Below, piece by piece: positions 1 to 7,785 of a DNA stretch of 40,816 nt (position 1 is its first letter; every line of letters starts with the position of its first letter). Both the position numbers and the translations under genes were made by a program. Origin of the DNA: a virus; IMG/VR virus record IMGVR_UViG_3300009311_000010, positions 1-40,816 of that record, one strand, 5' to 3'. The notes below the pieces were generated by a model. It did not search any database. It saw nothing but the letters and a program-made list of their open reading frames with translations, and had not been told where the DNA came from.

Positions 1-1978
1 CCCCACCTGAACCCCCGCCATCACCACCGCCGCCAGAGCCGCCACCGCCATCACCACCACCACCATCACCACTTGTTGGAGGCTCTCCGGGATCACCAAA
101 CTCCGTGTCAAGGGTAATCGGATCATTTTCAAATTCTCTTTCAATATCGTCGCGAAGATCCTCGTACCCGCTCAGGGAGTCGGATTGAAAGGTCTCTTGA
201 TCTGCTAATAAATTCTCATAACGTGTGCCGTGTATAGCGATCAAGCGCTCAGTCTGCGCCAACTCCTCAGCCTCGACCGCTGTCAAGCGCTCTTTGAGAG
301 ATAGCTCCGCTCGTGTCTTTTCAAGTCTATCGATCTCAGCTAAAAGTTCAACCTCGTTTCTTTTTCGATTTATTGTTTCTGTGCTGGCTCCCTCGTCTTC
401 AAGGCGTAGAATCTCTATCCTTTCCCGATTCAGGCTGATAAGGCGTTGAGAGTTGGCCCTTTCAATCTTTTGTAGTTCAGCGGATCGGGCCTTTGAAATT
501 CTCTCTTTTCGTTTTTTGTCCTCGATCGCGATTCGATCGGTCTCTGAGGAAGTCCGCCGGTCTATCTTCTTTCTATCACGGGCGCTACGTTCCCTTAACT
601 GTTTTTGTTTTCTCGCGAACTCTTCCTCAGAAAGGCCCCGCGCCTTTAATTGTTTCTTTAAAAATTCCTGTTGTTTTTTATTTTCGGTTACTAATTTTTT
701 CAGGGCGCGGCCCTCAGCGTCGAATAAGAAAACAAACCCGGCGCGGGCTGTTTCAAATACAGCGGCTATGGCTTTTACAGTCCCCCCAATAGCCTTGGCA
801 ATAGCGATAAGACTATCTTTGTTTTCCTTTACAGCAAGCGTTATATCGTCAATAACCTCTATTATGGCGGGGGCCAGCGTCTCGCCTACGTCCGAGAGCA
901 AATTATTTATTCTATTCTGTGCAATAGTTAATTGACTTGCTGTAGTCCCGAACGCCTTTGCAGCCTCATCATTAAGGGCTGTAGCATCTTTTGCCGCTTT
1001 ACCTGCTCGATCGAACGCTCTACCAAGCACGTCTGAGCGTTGGGCCAGCGTGGGAAGCACTTTGAACACCCGCTCGCCAGTGAGGCCAAACTCTTGCAAT
1101 TTTGAGGCTACACTACCTCCGCCCTCGGCCACCTTCTCGAGGCCCTCTACAAAGAGCCGAAACACTCGAGCCGGGTCAGCGCCGAACACATTCTCGAGAT
1201 CCTCCTCAGCAAGGCCGGTTAATCTTGAAAGTTCAGAAAAAGCAGGGCCTATACCTTGCCTGATAGTGGAGTCTAAAGCTCGGAACGCCTTACCGATCAC
1301 CGTCCCGCCTGACTCCGCTTGAATCCCTAAACTCGTCATGGCCCCGGCAAGCCCTACGACCTGATCAGAAGTTATATCAAATTCAGCCGTGGCCTTTGCA
1401 ATCTCTGAGGCACTCGACACGATCTCACTTTCTGAGGTCGCAAAATTGTTTCCAATGTCTACGATCGCGGCCCCTAGTTTATCGACAGATCCGATACTTT
1501 CGCCGGTAATATTCAAGATCCTTGCAAGGGCCTTTGCAGCGGCCTCTCCTTCAATGTCCGTCGTCTTACCGAGCTTGGCAATGGTCTCTGTAAAGACCAC
1601 TAAATCGGAGCGGCCCTTTATACCTAATTGACCCGCCGCGCTGGCTATAGCAAGCAGCTCGCTCGTACCAAGCGGTATAGTCTCACTCAACTCGACTATG
1701 TCTTTCTTGAAGCCCTCTAACTCGTCACCTGAAAGGTCCGTAGTTTTCTGTACAGCTACGACTCCCTCCTCAAAATCGGCGAACGCATCCACCGCTACAG
1801 CCGCGAAACCAGCCGCCGCAGCCGAAAGGCCAGCGAACGCAGTCACTCCCACGCGGCCAACCTTTCCGAGCGTTGTCCCTAAGCCTCTCGAGGACTTTTG
1901 TAATTTATTTAATTCACGATTAAAGCTCGAGATGTCGCCACCGATCCCGACTTTAATCTCTTCGACTTTACTCGCCAT
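1..1978 (-). CDS. Phage tail tape measure protein (TP901 type), N-terminal part, runs off the window at base 1
   Basis: Open frame of 659 codons from the ATG at 1978 to base 1 without a stop. It sets tail length and is ejected into the cell in siphoviruses. An Ala-rich hydrophobic segment (about residues 50-70) leads into the typical TP901 core (about 66-245, with ETIPLGTSELLAIASAAGQL-like wording), then a long charged coiled coil rich in Lys, Glu and Arg (about 425-585) and a Gly/Asp/Ser-rich tail from about residue 634. The start overlaps the upstream chaperone-like gene by 11 bases, the usual place for a tape measure. The same minus-strand glycine-rich coding re-enters at the right edge (40816 down to 40234), so the full protein is probably over 850 residues. 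Family assignment is firm; the join is inference. Confidence 0.9.
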   Translation of the reverse strand, partial: MASKVEEIKVGIGGDISSFNRELNKLQKSSRGLGTTLGKVGRVGVTAFAGLSAAAAGFAAVAVDAFADFEEGVVAVQKTTDLSGDELEGFKKDIVELSETIPLGTSELLAIASAAGQLGIKGRSDLVVFTETIAKLGKTTDIEGEAAAKALARILNITGESIGSVDKLGAAIVDIGNNFATSESEIVSSASEIAKATAEFDITSDQVVGLAGAMTSLGIQAESGGTVIGKAFRALDSTIRQGIGPAFSELSRLTGLAEEDLENVFGADPARVFRLFVEGLEKVAEGGGSVASKLQEFGLTGERVFKVLPTLAQRSDVLGRAFDRAGKAAKDATALNDEAAKAFGTTASQLTIAQNRINNLLSDVGETLAPAIIEVIDDITLAVKENKDSLIAIAKAIGGTVKAIAAVFETARAGFVFLFDAEGRALKKLVTENKKQQEFLKKQLKARGLSEEEFARKQKQLRERSARDRKKIDRRTSSETDRIAIEDKKRKERISKARSAELQKIERANSQRLISLNRERIEILRLEDEGASTETINRKRNEVELLAEIDRLEKTRAELSLKERLTAVEAEELAQTERLIAIHGTRYENLLADQETFQSDSLSGYEDLRDDIEREFENDPITLDTEFGDPGEPPTSGDGGGGDGGGGSGGGGDGGGSGG

Positions 1979-2705
1979 GAACTTTTAAATTAACCTTGCT
2001 TTTATTTTGTAACTCTTGAAATAATTTGAGGGCCTCGGCCTCGGCGGCCTTGTCCTCTGAAGGTGTGAAAATTGTCTTACTCGGAGCCGTTGTATTTTGA
2101 GCCGAGTTCTCTATACGTTGATTGTGTAACTCCGCTTGGAAACGGAACTCACGCATACGAATATTATTCAGACTCTTTAATATAACGTCTACCTGACGAT
2201 ATGTTAAATCATAAAATTGATCTATCGTGTAATTCAATTCAACTGCAAACCGTGTATAGATCTCAGCCCAATCTGGTAGGACCGGCACGTCCTCTGTTCG
2301 AGATGGTTCGGCGGGGGAGGCGCGCTCAGCGGGGGCCGCGTGTCTTGTCGGTTCGGCGTTGTAAAAGGCCATCGTTACAGCCATATATAAATGAGATATC
2401 GCGGCTGATGGCCCTTCAGCAGCGTCTCGAATGGTATTTTTAAAAATACAAATTGATGGAAATGGGCTATCAATTAATAGATAAAATATCAACTCACAGA
2501 GGGCATGAGTAAAAACTAAATATTCGTCATGGCCCTTTTCACGTTGTTTCAAAACTCGATCAAAGGCGTCCGTTCCTGACTCCGACCCGAGTCGAAAATG
2601 TTCGTCGATCCATTGGACCGCTCTCAAGCTTACCGGGGCGAGGTCATAGAGATCACCATCGATCCTGACCTCGACCGGCAAAGGGTTTAAGTAATCAAGA
2701 TCCAT
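1968..2705 (-). CDS. Tail assembly chaperone-like protein (single-frame G/GT analogue)
   Basis: 245 residues between the tail tube gene and the tape measure, the slot held by tail assembly chaperones (lambda G/GT). Two alpha-helical domains (about 1-116 and 145-210) are joined by a Pro/Ala/Glu linker (about 117-142). The second domain has the WAEIY...IDQFYDLTYRQVD pattern seen in the downstream half of such chaperones. Lambda makes the long form by a -1 frameshift; here both halves are in one frame and no slippery heptamer is needed. It starts in a TAATG overlap with the tube gene and overlaps the tape measure start by 11 bases. The assignment rests mainly on position and architecture. Confidence 0.6.
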   Translation of the reverse strand: MDLDYLNPLPVEVRIDGDLYDLAPVSLRAVQWIDEHFRLGSESGTDAFDRVLKQREKGHDEYLVFTHALCELIFYLLIDSPFPSICIFKNTIRDAAEGPSAAISHLYMAVTMAFYNAEPTRHAAPAERASPAEPSRTEDVPVLPDWAEIYTRFAVELNYTIDQFYDLTYRQVDVILKSLNNIRMREFRFQAELHNQRIENSAQNTTAPSKTIFTPSEDKAAEAEALKLFQELQNKSKVNLKVHGE

Positions 2706-3592
2706 TACGGAGTTATGAATCGTATCTCAGCGACTTTGTCTTGTGTCGTGTCCCTGAGTAGTTTAATGGTTATGTCGAATTGCACGAAGTCCCTTTCAGA
2801 GAAAGGTAAGATCATGCCCGACACGCCGACTGCTTTGTAGCACCGGATGAGAGCCATCTCGCCTGAAGCCCTTTCCTTAGCGACTAGGAAAAGCTCATGC
2901 TCAGGAAAGCTTATGCCACTCTGACCGATTGCAATGTCACTGATCCCGTTGTGAGGCGGGGCCACGGTGAACATAGCAACGTCACCTGTTGTCAACGCTA
3001 TCACGCCGCTGCCACCCGTAAGCTCAACCCCCGAGTTCGGGATCTCTACAGCGGTATCAGTCGCAATGGTCAACGCCGCCGCTGTGATTTTAAGTAAATC
3101 GTTCTGAAACTCGTTATCCGTGCCACGAGTGAACTGAAGGTCAGTTACACAATACACATCTACCGTGGTCGCTGTAACCTCCTCAATGATGTACGTCCCG
3201 AACTTCAGGTTCGCCCCCTCTCCCGCCTTAAGCGTTGCGGTAGTGATCCCTGTTACGGCATCAAAGACACTCGTTCCGACGTAGTTTGTCAGAGCGCTTA
3301 TCGTACCATTAGTAGCTGAAGCCGCCGTGGTGGTCACACTGGCTCCCATATACAATTCAAACAAAAAATCCGGCGTGGCCTTTACTGTTACGACCAATTG
3401 TGAATTTATCTGAGTTACCTCAGACGCCCAAGGAAACAGGCTCGAGCCGCCAAACAAATCTACACTTTCCGCTGAAAGGCTTAGATTGGCGTCTCCAAGG
3501 ACTTGCAGAATACCATAAGGTAGCCCGGTTGTCCTGCTCACGGGGGTCAAGCTGTGGACCCCAAAATTAATTCGCGGATCTGATAAAGACAT
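2705..3592 (-). CDS. Major tail tube protein
   Basis: 295 residues, rich in Thr, Val, Ala and Gly with alternating beta-strand patterns and almost no Cys, as expected for a tail tube subunit. An N-terminal SDPRINFGVHSLTPVS-like segment and a central beta-rich insert (about 90-215) end in a DITIKLLRDTT segment. It stands two genes before the tape measure and has a strong ribosome binding site (ACGGAG, then an AT-rich spacer before the ATG at 3592), consistent with high expression. A lambda gpV or T5 pb6-type role fits. The sequence itself is not one I can match to a named family, so the call is position plus composition. Confidence 0.65.
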   Translation of the reverse strand: MSLSDPRINFGVHSLTPVSRTTGLPYGILQVLGDANLSLSAESVDLFGGSSLFPWASEVTQINSQLVVTVKATPDFLFELYMGASVTTTAASATNGTISALTNYVGTSVFDAVTGITTATLKAGEGANLKFGTYIIEEVTATTVDVYCVTDLQFTRGTDNEFQNDLLKITAAALTIATDTAVEIPNSGVELTGGSGVIALTTGDVAMFTVAPPHNGISDIAIGQSGISFPEHELFLVAKERASGEMALIRCYKAVGVSGMILPFSERDFVQFDITIKLLRDTTQDKVAEIRFITP

Positions 3593-3643
3593 TTTATTTA
3601 CTCCGTATATACTTTATTTAATTCGAAGCCCTCACCGGGGCGG

Positions 3644-3817
3644 TTAGGTAACACCTTCGGTTTTCATATTCTGCATAAACACTGCGGGGATCGACACCGG
3701 GACCCCTTTAACAATTTCAATATCGCATATCGGCGGCGCGTACAAATGAAAATCCTTTTTTGGATTCTTAATTTCTTTCATCGCGTGGCCCTTTGTTTCA
3801 GTCTTTTTACTTTCCAT
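3644..3817 (-). CDS. Small basic protein, 57 aa, unknown function
   Basis: Short reading frame starting ATG at 3817, with an AAAGG ribosome binding site six to seven bases upstream. It begins MESKKTETKGHAMKEIKNPK, so the first 20 residues are strongly charged, followed by a hydrophobic stretch containing YAPPICDIEIVKGVPVSIP. It fills the only sizeable gap between the membrane protein gene (3828) and the tail tube gene (3592) and reads in the same direction. No family recognised. An accessory neck or tail protein is possible from context only. Confidence 0.6.
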   Translation of the reverse strand: MESKKTETKGHAMKEIKNPKKDFHLYAPPICDIEIVKGVPVSIPAVFMQNMKTEGVT

Positions 3818-3827
3818 AATTTACCTT

Positions 3828-4196
3828 TTATAAATGTTTGTTTGGGTCCTCTATATGGTCCTGCACGTCCCTCGTAATATCAATGAGGGCTTTATCAAAT
3901 TGATCCATTCGTTGTACATGAGCTATATCAGCTCGCTCGAAACCCTCTATGACTTTTTGATAATAAGCTTCACGTTTGGGTTGATCCTCTACCGCATAGT
4001 TATGAACCTTTTTCCACGCCCTCGGGGTAAGGTCTGATGGAATATTCAAAACTTTATCAATTCCGAAATTGGCCCCAAAAGCAAAAATGAAAACTGCAAT
4101 AAGGGCCACGGCTACTTGCTTATTTGTAAAGGTTCTAGCTGTAGGGGCTTGCTCCCACAATACACCAGCAAGGCGTTTAAGCTCCTCATCAGTCAT
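3828..4196 (-). CDS. Predicted single-pass membrane protein, 122 aa, in the tail region
   Basis: An N-terminal soluble stretch (about 25 residues) is followed by one clear membrane helix (about 28-47, VAVALIAVFIFAFGANFGI) and a charged helical C-terminus with many Arg, Asp and Lys. Its ATG overlaps the stop of the upstream gene by four bases, so it is translationally coupled to the head-tail joining gene. A membrane protein between neck and tube genes is unusual. It could act in lysis control, superinfection exclusion or membrane-linked tail assembly; nothing in the sequence decides. Confidence 0.7.
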   Translation of the reverse strand: MTDEELKRLAGVLWEQAPTARTFTNKQVAVALIAVFIFAFGANFGIDKVLNIPSDLTPRAWKKVHNYAVEDQPKREAYYQKVIEGFERADIAHVQRMDQFDKALIDITRDVQDHIEDPNKHL

Positions 4197-4543
4197 ATCT
4201 TAGTTTCCTGTAGACGTGGCAACCGTAGCATGACAACCGACCAACCCGACCGCACAGAGTCCGGGACCGCATTGTTAATGGCCTCGTAGTCTGTAGAGTT
4301 TAAAGTCATCGTATCCCGTTTTAATACACTTGATAGATCGGTTGTTTTTCCTGAAACCTCAATATCGTAATCTACAACCTCGCTTCGTTCCTCATCCCCG
4401 TGTAGAGTGGCCTCGCCGAGTATCACATTAAAGGCCGCGCTCTCAACGCCTGTCTCGCGGGGCGTTATCGTCGCCTCTGTCGCAAACTCGTCGTCATCCA
4501 GTATTATGTCGAGATCCTCAAGCATGTCGTCTTTAAAGGCCAT
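4193..4543 (-). CDS. Putative head-tail joining protein (gpFII-like)
   Basis: 116 residues, the same size as lambda FII (117). It starts MAFKDDMLEDLDIILDDDEF, a pattern common in FII-type connectors, continues with alternating beta-strand segments, and ends with GWSVVMLRLPRL. It lies between capsid and tail tube genes, where lambda has FI-FII-Z-U-V. The resemblance is to the general fold and gene order, not to a specific motif. A tail completion role is the alternative. Confidence 0.5.
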   Translation of the reverse strand: MAFKDDMLEDLDIILDDDEFATEATITPRETGVESAAFNVILGEATLHGDEERSEVVDYDIEVSGKTTDLSSVLKRDTMTLNSTDYEAINNAVPDSVRSGWSVVMLRLPRLQETKI

Positions 4544-4596
4544 ATCAATAAACGTGATATTCTAGTTTTACATCGAGTGTGTCTTGAGCCGCGTTC

Positions 4597-4875
4597 TCAG
4601 AGCTTATAGCACCACTGATCCTCGCATTCGCTGATATGAAAAGAGATAGTGGCCTTCATCTTCCCCGGTCCCATCTCTAGGGGTCCTATCTCGTCCACTG
4701 TTATAGCTAACTCGGGCGGATTATTATAATTCGAGCCATTGTTTAGAGACCCTTTAATCGTGACTGTAGCGCCATCCCATGTCCCAAAGGCTTGATAGGA
4801 ACCGACTCGGTTCCCGTTCCAATCAATCTCGGAACTGTCGCCGTCCGTTTCTTGTCCATCGAATAATGTCGGCAT
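4597..4875 (-). CDS. Small beta-rich virion-associated protein, unknown function
   Basis: 92 residues from the ATG at 4875; a GTG one codon upstream is possible. The ATG shares its A with the TGA stop of the previous gene. A Gly/Trp/Asn-rich segment GTWDGATVTIKGSLNNGS gives a beta-sandwich pattern often seen in small neck or decoration proteins of phages. The C-terminal ECEDQWCYKL holds its two Cys. It sits in the neck block between the capsid and the gpFII-like gene. Function not recognised. Confidence 0.6.
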   Translation of the reverse strand: MPTLFDGQETDGDSSEIDWNGNRVGSYQAFGTWDGATVTIKGSLNNGSNYNNPPELAITVDEIGPLEMGPGKMKATISFHISECEDQWCYKL

Positions 4876-5333
4876 CACTTATCCTGCATATCCATATAAT
4901 TTTCAATAGCCTCTATCATGTCGTCTTTGGAAATGTTTTTTAAATTGAAATCCGGGTCCGCGAAAGGTAGGTCTATCTCATTATCCAGACACCATTCACG
5001 GATATCGACTTTTATTTTAACGGCTAACATTTCAGCGAGTGTCTGGCCATCTTCAGAGGTTTTTTCCGGATCTGTGACAAGCTCCTCAAGCTGCTTGTCG
5101 AACTCATCAACGTCCTGTACATTATCCGCAAAAGGAATTTTTTTCATTATACCTTCATAAGCAAAAACCTCACCTTGTTTAAAAGGCATATTTTCAAGGG
5201 CCACATAGAGACCTTTCTTTTTATCTTTTACTTCCAAGCGATGTTTACGCCGCCTATACTGCTCAGGAGTAAGCTCGAGTGTCGAGCCTGACTCCACAAT
5301 AGCGGCCCTTCCAGTAACGATAAGATTTTTCAT
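4875..5333 (-). CDS. Capsid-adjacent protein, 152 aa (head completion candidate)
   Basis: I place the start at the ATG at 5333 (MKNLIVTGRAAI), which has an AAAGGA ribosome binding site about seven bases upstream. A longer frame exists upstream to 5405 but its first ATG has no such site. The N-terminus (about 1-30) resembles the short beta strands plus LTPEQYRRRKH seen in small proteins encoded next to Mu-type capsids. The middle is acidic and helical, and the end (NLKNISKDDMIEAIENYMD) looks like a small HeH/LEM-like helical motif. It follows the major capsid gene, where lambda has FI. Role inferred from position. Confidence 0.55.
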   Translation of the reverse strand: MKNLIVTGRAAIVESGSTLELTPEQYRRRKHRLEVKDKKKGLYVALENMPFKQGEVFAYEGIMKKIPFADNVQDVDEFDKQLEELVTDPEKTSEDGQTLAEMLAVKIKVDIREWCLDNEIDLPFADPDFNLKNISKDDMIEAIENYMDMQDK

Positions 5334-5413
5334 TCCGTGTCCTTTTATTTTAATTAATGAGGGCGCGGCCCGCCCCGTATTCGTATATGACGAGAATGGG
5401 GCCACGCTCTCAA

Positions 5414-5430
5414 GTCCCTAGGGAGGGGAC
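5414..5430 (-). terminator. Hairpin just after the major capsid gene stop
   Basis: GTCCC (5414-5418) pairs with GGGAC (5426-5430) around a seven-base loop, four bases beyond the capsid stop codon on the minus strand. There is no T-run, so it is more likely a processing or stabilising hairpin or a weak attenuator than a full terminator. Confidence 0.35.
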
Positions 5431-5433
5431 GCT

Positions 5434-6381
5434 CTAGGTCATCGTTGCCAAGCAAGCGTGTTGCCAGTAACCGTAACCAACATTGCGCTGCGCTCTAACG
5501 CCGTAATTGTGTTTGTCCTCGTTGAACTCTAGCTCAGACCCCTCTGCAATAGCCCGGAACTCAACCGGACTTTCTTCCTGTCTGATAAAGGGTTTAACGC
5601 TGCCATCGGATCTAAACACTGCAATTTGCTCGGTCCACGTCAAACGGGCATTAGCCACAACTTTTACATTGAAGCCACTCCCTACAAGCAGGTTATCCGT
5701 GCCTCCGGAGACTTGCATCTTCGTGGCCGCGCCCAGCGCCGCCGAGTACAGAGAGACAGGAGTCATGACGAGAAAATTGGTAGCGTTCTCGTTCATTGGC
5801 TCATTCTCATTGTCCTTAAACCCGGCAATAGCTTGGATACACTGTAAGATCACGAGGCTCATTTCCTCAGTAGACGGGACCGTCGTTGAACCGGCAACCG
5901 CTGCTGGAAGGGCGCTTATGTCAATCGACAAATCGTTACTTTGACTCGTCGAGTTATTCCCTTCAGTGTGATCGGTATCGAAAAAATACTGACCATCGTA
6001 ACAGTCGGTAGATTCACCGTTTATGATCAGCGTTGACAGTAGACTGGCCCAATGAGACTGTGTACGCTGAACCAGTTCAGCAATTCGAATCATCGTTTGA
6101 CCGGTCTTATCTCTGTCGAGGTCCCGTTTAAGGACTGTCAGCGTGGCCTCGTACAGTTTGTTTTTAATCGTTACACCATTGTCCCAGAATCCCTTAGCAT
6201 CACGACCACCGATCCACTCACGCATCGCGGGAACCATTCCGAGCCATTTATACTCCTCGGACTCTTGATCGGAATTAAACAACATCGAAACAAACGGGAC
6301 CCATCCTGCGCCTGCATCCAAAAGAAGCAGTCTGTAGAACTCGCCAATGATGGCCCTCGAGCTTAACGCTTGAATACTCAT
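5434..6381 (-). CDS. Major capsid protein, Mu gpT-like
   Basis: 315 residues with the landmarks of the Mu major head subunit gpT family: W-V-P-F near the start, EEYKWLGMVPAMREWIGGRD (about 41-60), then the region around KNKLYEATLTVLKRDLDRD, and a C-terminal NYGVRAQRNVGYGYWQ. It forms the shell of the head. The gene is flanked by hairpins on both sides, as often seen for the most abundant virion protein. Its partners (lambda-type portal, S49 protease, gpA terminase) are not Mu-like, so the head module is mosaic. Confidence 0.9.
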   Translation of the reverse strand: MSIQALSSRAIIGEFYRLLLLDAGAGWVPFVSMLFNSDQESEEYKWLGMVPAMREWIGGRDAKGFWDNGVTIKNKLYEATLTVLKRDLDRDKTGQTMIRIAELVQRTQSHWASLLSTLIINGESTDCYDGQYFFDTDHTEGNNSTSQSNDLSIDISALPAAVAGSTTVPSTEEMSLVILQCIQAIAGFKDNENEPMNENATNFLVMTPVSLYSAALGAATKMQVSGGTDNLLVGSGFNVKVVANARLTWTEQIAVFRSDGSVKPFIRQEESPVEFRAIAEGSELEFNEDKHNYGVRAQRNVGYGYWQHACLATMT

Positions 6382-6419
6382 TTTTTAAAACTCCCTTATA
6401 TAAGGTTTATATAAAGCCC

Positions 6420-6437
6420 CTACACCGGGAGCTGTAG
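6420..6437 (-). terminator. Hairpin between decoration and capsid genes
   Basis: CTACA (6420-6424) pairs with TGTAG (6433-6437), with a GC-rich loop that can close further. It lies between the decoration stop (6453) and the capsid start (6381). It could be a partial terminator or an RNA processing site. Confidence 0.3.
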
Positions 6438-6452
6438 AAAAATTTTCATTTT

Positions 6453-7223
6453 TTACGCTTCACGCGCCCATGTTCCGCGCATGTTCGTAACGACATAACC
6501 GTCGGCATCCCCAAGGTCGAGCTTAACACGATCGCCCCTGACTGCGGTCGCCTTGGTATTGAGCAGATCCTTATTGTTGGCTCCGGTAATATCCGGCCCG
6601 AGGATCATGTCATCGGCTCCGGGGCTAATGGTTATCAGCACAGTGCCGAACGCGCCAATATTAACGATCATCCCACCTGCATAACCGTCGGCTATTGCTG
6701 GCAGCGTGATCGTCTTGGCGTCGGTATCAACTGCAAAAAGCTTGCCCGTGTCCGCGGCGTCCAGTGTTTTGTTTGCGCTGATCGTCTCGCGGACAGTGTA
6801 CTCTGCGTAAGGATCTGTGAACCCTTCCACGTCGTAGGACACTATCACCACACCGCTCGAAACAAATCGTTTTACAAACCCGACAAACACTGAACTAACG
6901 GGCGTAAAGACAAAGGTGTCATCGTCGGTTGCGTAGATTGGCTGGCCTACGTCGGTAATCACTGCACCTGATACAGCAAGGCTTACACTCCCTTTACGAG
7001 AGACCTCAACCGTTATATCGGCTGCGGAGCCGCTTGAGTTGTCGGCTTTTCTCAATGCGAACCCACCAAACTTGTCAGTAGCCGCCAGCGGTTGCGCATG
7101 GCCCGTGCCGGGAACAATACCCACGGCCGCACCCTCATAGATAATGTCCGAGGCGATTACAGGAATGTGATTGTGATCACCTAGTTCGTAATCTCTAGGG
7201 CTATTGGCTGCAAGAGTAGTCAT
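6453..7223 (-). CDS. Head decoration protein with DUF2190-like N-domain and an added beta module
   Basis: 256 residues. The first ~135 match the phage capsid decoration pattern: IIYEGAAVGI near residue 27, then FGGFALRKADN and VTDVG/IYATDDDTF-type segments. This half coats the shell next to the protease and capsid genes. The second half (about 140-256) is a separate beta domain with LDAADTGKLFAVDTDAKTIT, LPAIADG and a final GTW. The same module appears in both tail fibre proteins of this genome (35739-36917 and 36942-38120). The gene has an ATACGGAG ribosome binding site before the ATG at 7223. Confidence 0.75.
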   Translation of the reverse strand: MTTLAANSPRDYELGDHNHIPVIASDIIYEGAAVGIVPGTGHAQPLAATDKFGGFALRKADNSSGSAADITVEVSRKGSVSLAVSGAVITDVGQPIYATDDDTFVFTPVSSVFVGFVKRFVSSGVVIVSYDVEGFTDPYAEYTVRETISANKTLDAADTGKLFAVDTDAKTITLPAIADGYAGGMIVNIGAFGTVLITISPGADDMILGPDITGANNKDLLNTKATAVRGDRVKLDLGDADGYVVTNMRGTWAREA

Positions 7224-7256
7224 AATTAATTACTCCGTATCTGATTATTTAAATTG

Positions 7257-7285
7257 ATAAAACTCCGCGTTCAGTAACAGCGGGG
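7257..7285 (-). terminator. Hairpin with short T-run after the protease-scaffold gene
   Basis: CTCCGC (7263-7268) pairs with GCGGGG (7280-7285) with one wobble pair and an 11-base loop. On the minus strand it is followed by TTTT. It sits three bases after the protease stop, so it can partly end transcription before the decoration gene. Confidence 0.4.
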
Positions 7286-7287
7286 CC

Positions 7288-7785
7288 TTATGCGTCGGTC
7301 CTACTTAAAATTTTCACAAGACCTTTTTTGTCGGCCTTGAGGAACGCCTCATACCGCTCATAAACGTCACCGAACTCGGCTCGAAGCTCTGCGTTCCCAT
7401 CCCATACGGCTTTGGGGTCAGTCTCTTCGGTTGGTTTTGGTTTCGGTTCGCCCGGTTCGTCAGTCTCGATAGGCTTAGGCATGGCGTTGGCCTCATCGGC
7501 TCCAGCCTTTTCCCGTACAGTTCGCTCGGCTTCATTAAATCTGATCGCCGCTTCACCAACCGTGACAGCGCCGTCCGAGATCATCGACTCGAGCAACTCC
7601 TCGTGGCCCTTGAAGAAAACTTTTTGAATACCTTGAATCCTCAACCGCTCATCCTTCGCGCCAATTTCTTTACCGTCTTTCATTCCGGCTTCGTGGCCTT
7701 TTAAAAAGGACGCTTTCTTAACCTCCTCGTAAACCTCGGGGTGGTCGGTCTGTAGAGACTCAAGAGTCAATTTTTGTTCTGTCAT
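7288..7785 (-). CDS. Nested scaffold protein in frame within the protease gene (Nu3-like)
   Basis: An in-frame ATG at 7785 (MTEQKLTLESLQTDHPEVYE) has its own ribosome binding site, AAAAAGG six bases upstream, exactly where the protease domain ends. This would give a free 165-residue scaffold, helical with a Pro/Glu linker and a C-terminal RYEAFLKADKKGL segment. Lambda makes Nu3 inside gene C in the same way. The internal site is visible; that it is used is inferred from the lambda precedent. Confidence 0.7.
   Translation of the reverse strand: MTEQKLTLESLQTDHPEVYEEVKKASFLKGHEAGMKDGKEIGAKDERLRIQGIQKVFFKGHEELLESMISDGAVTVGEAAIRFNEAERTVREKAGADEANAMPKPIETDEPGEPKPKPTEETDPKAVWDGNAELRAEFGDVYERYEAFLKADKKGLVKILSRTDA

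Noticed and set aside
225-1631. Several plus-strand open frames across the tape measure gene
   Set aside because: They are Ser/Arg-rich shadows of the minus-strand tape measure, without ribosome sites.
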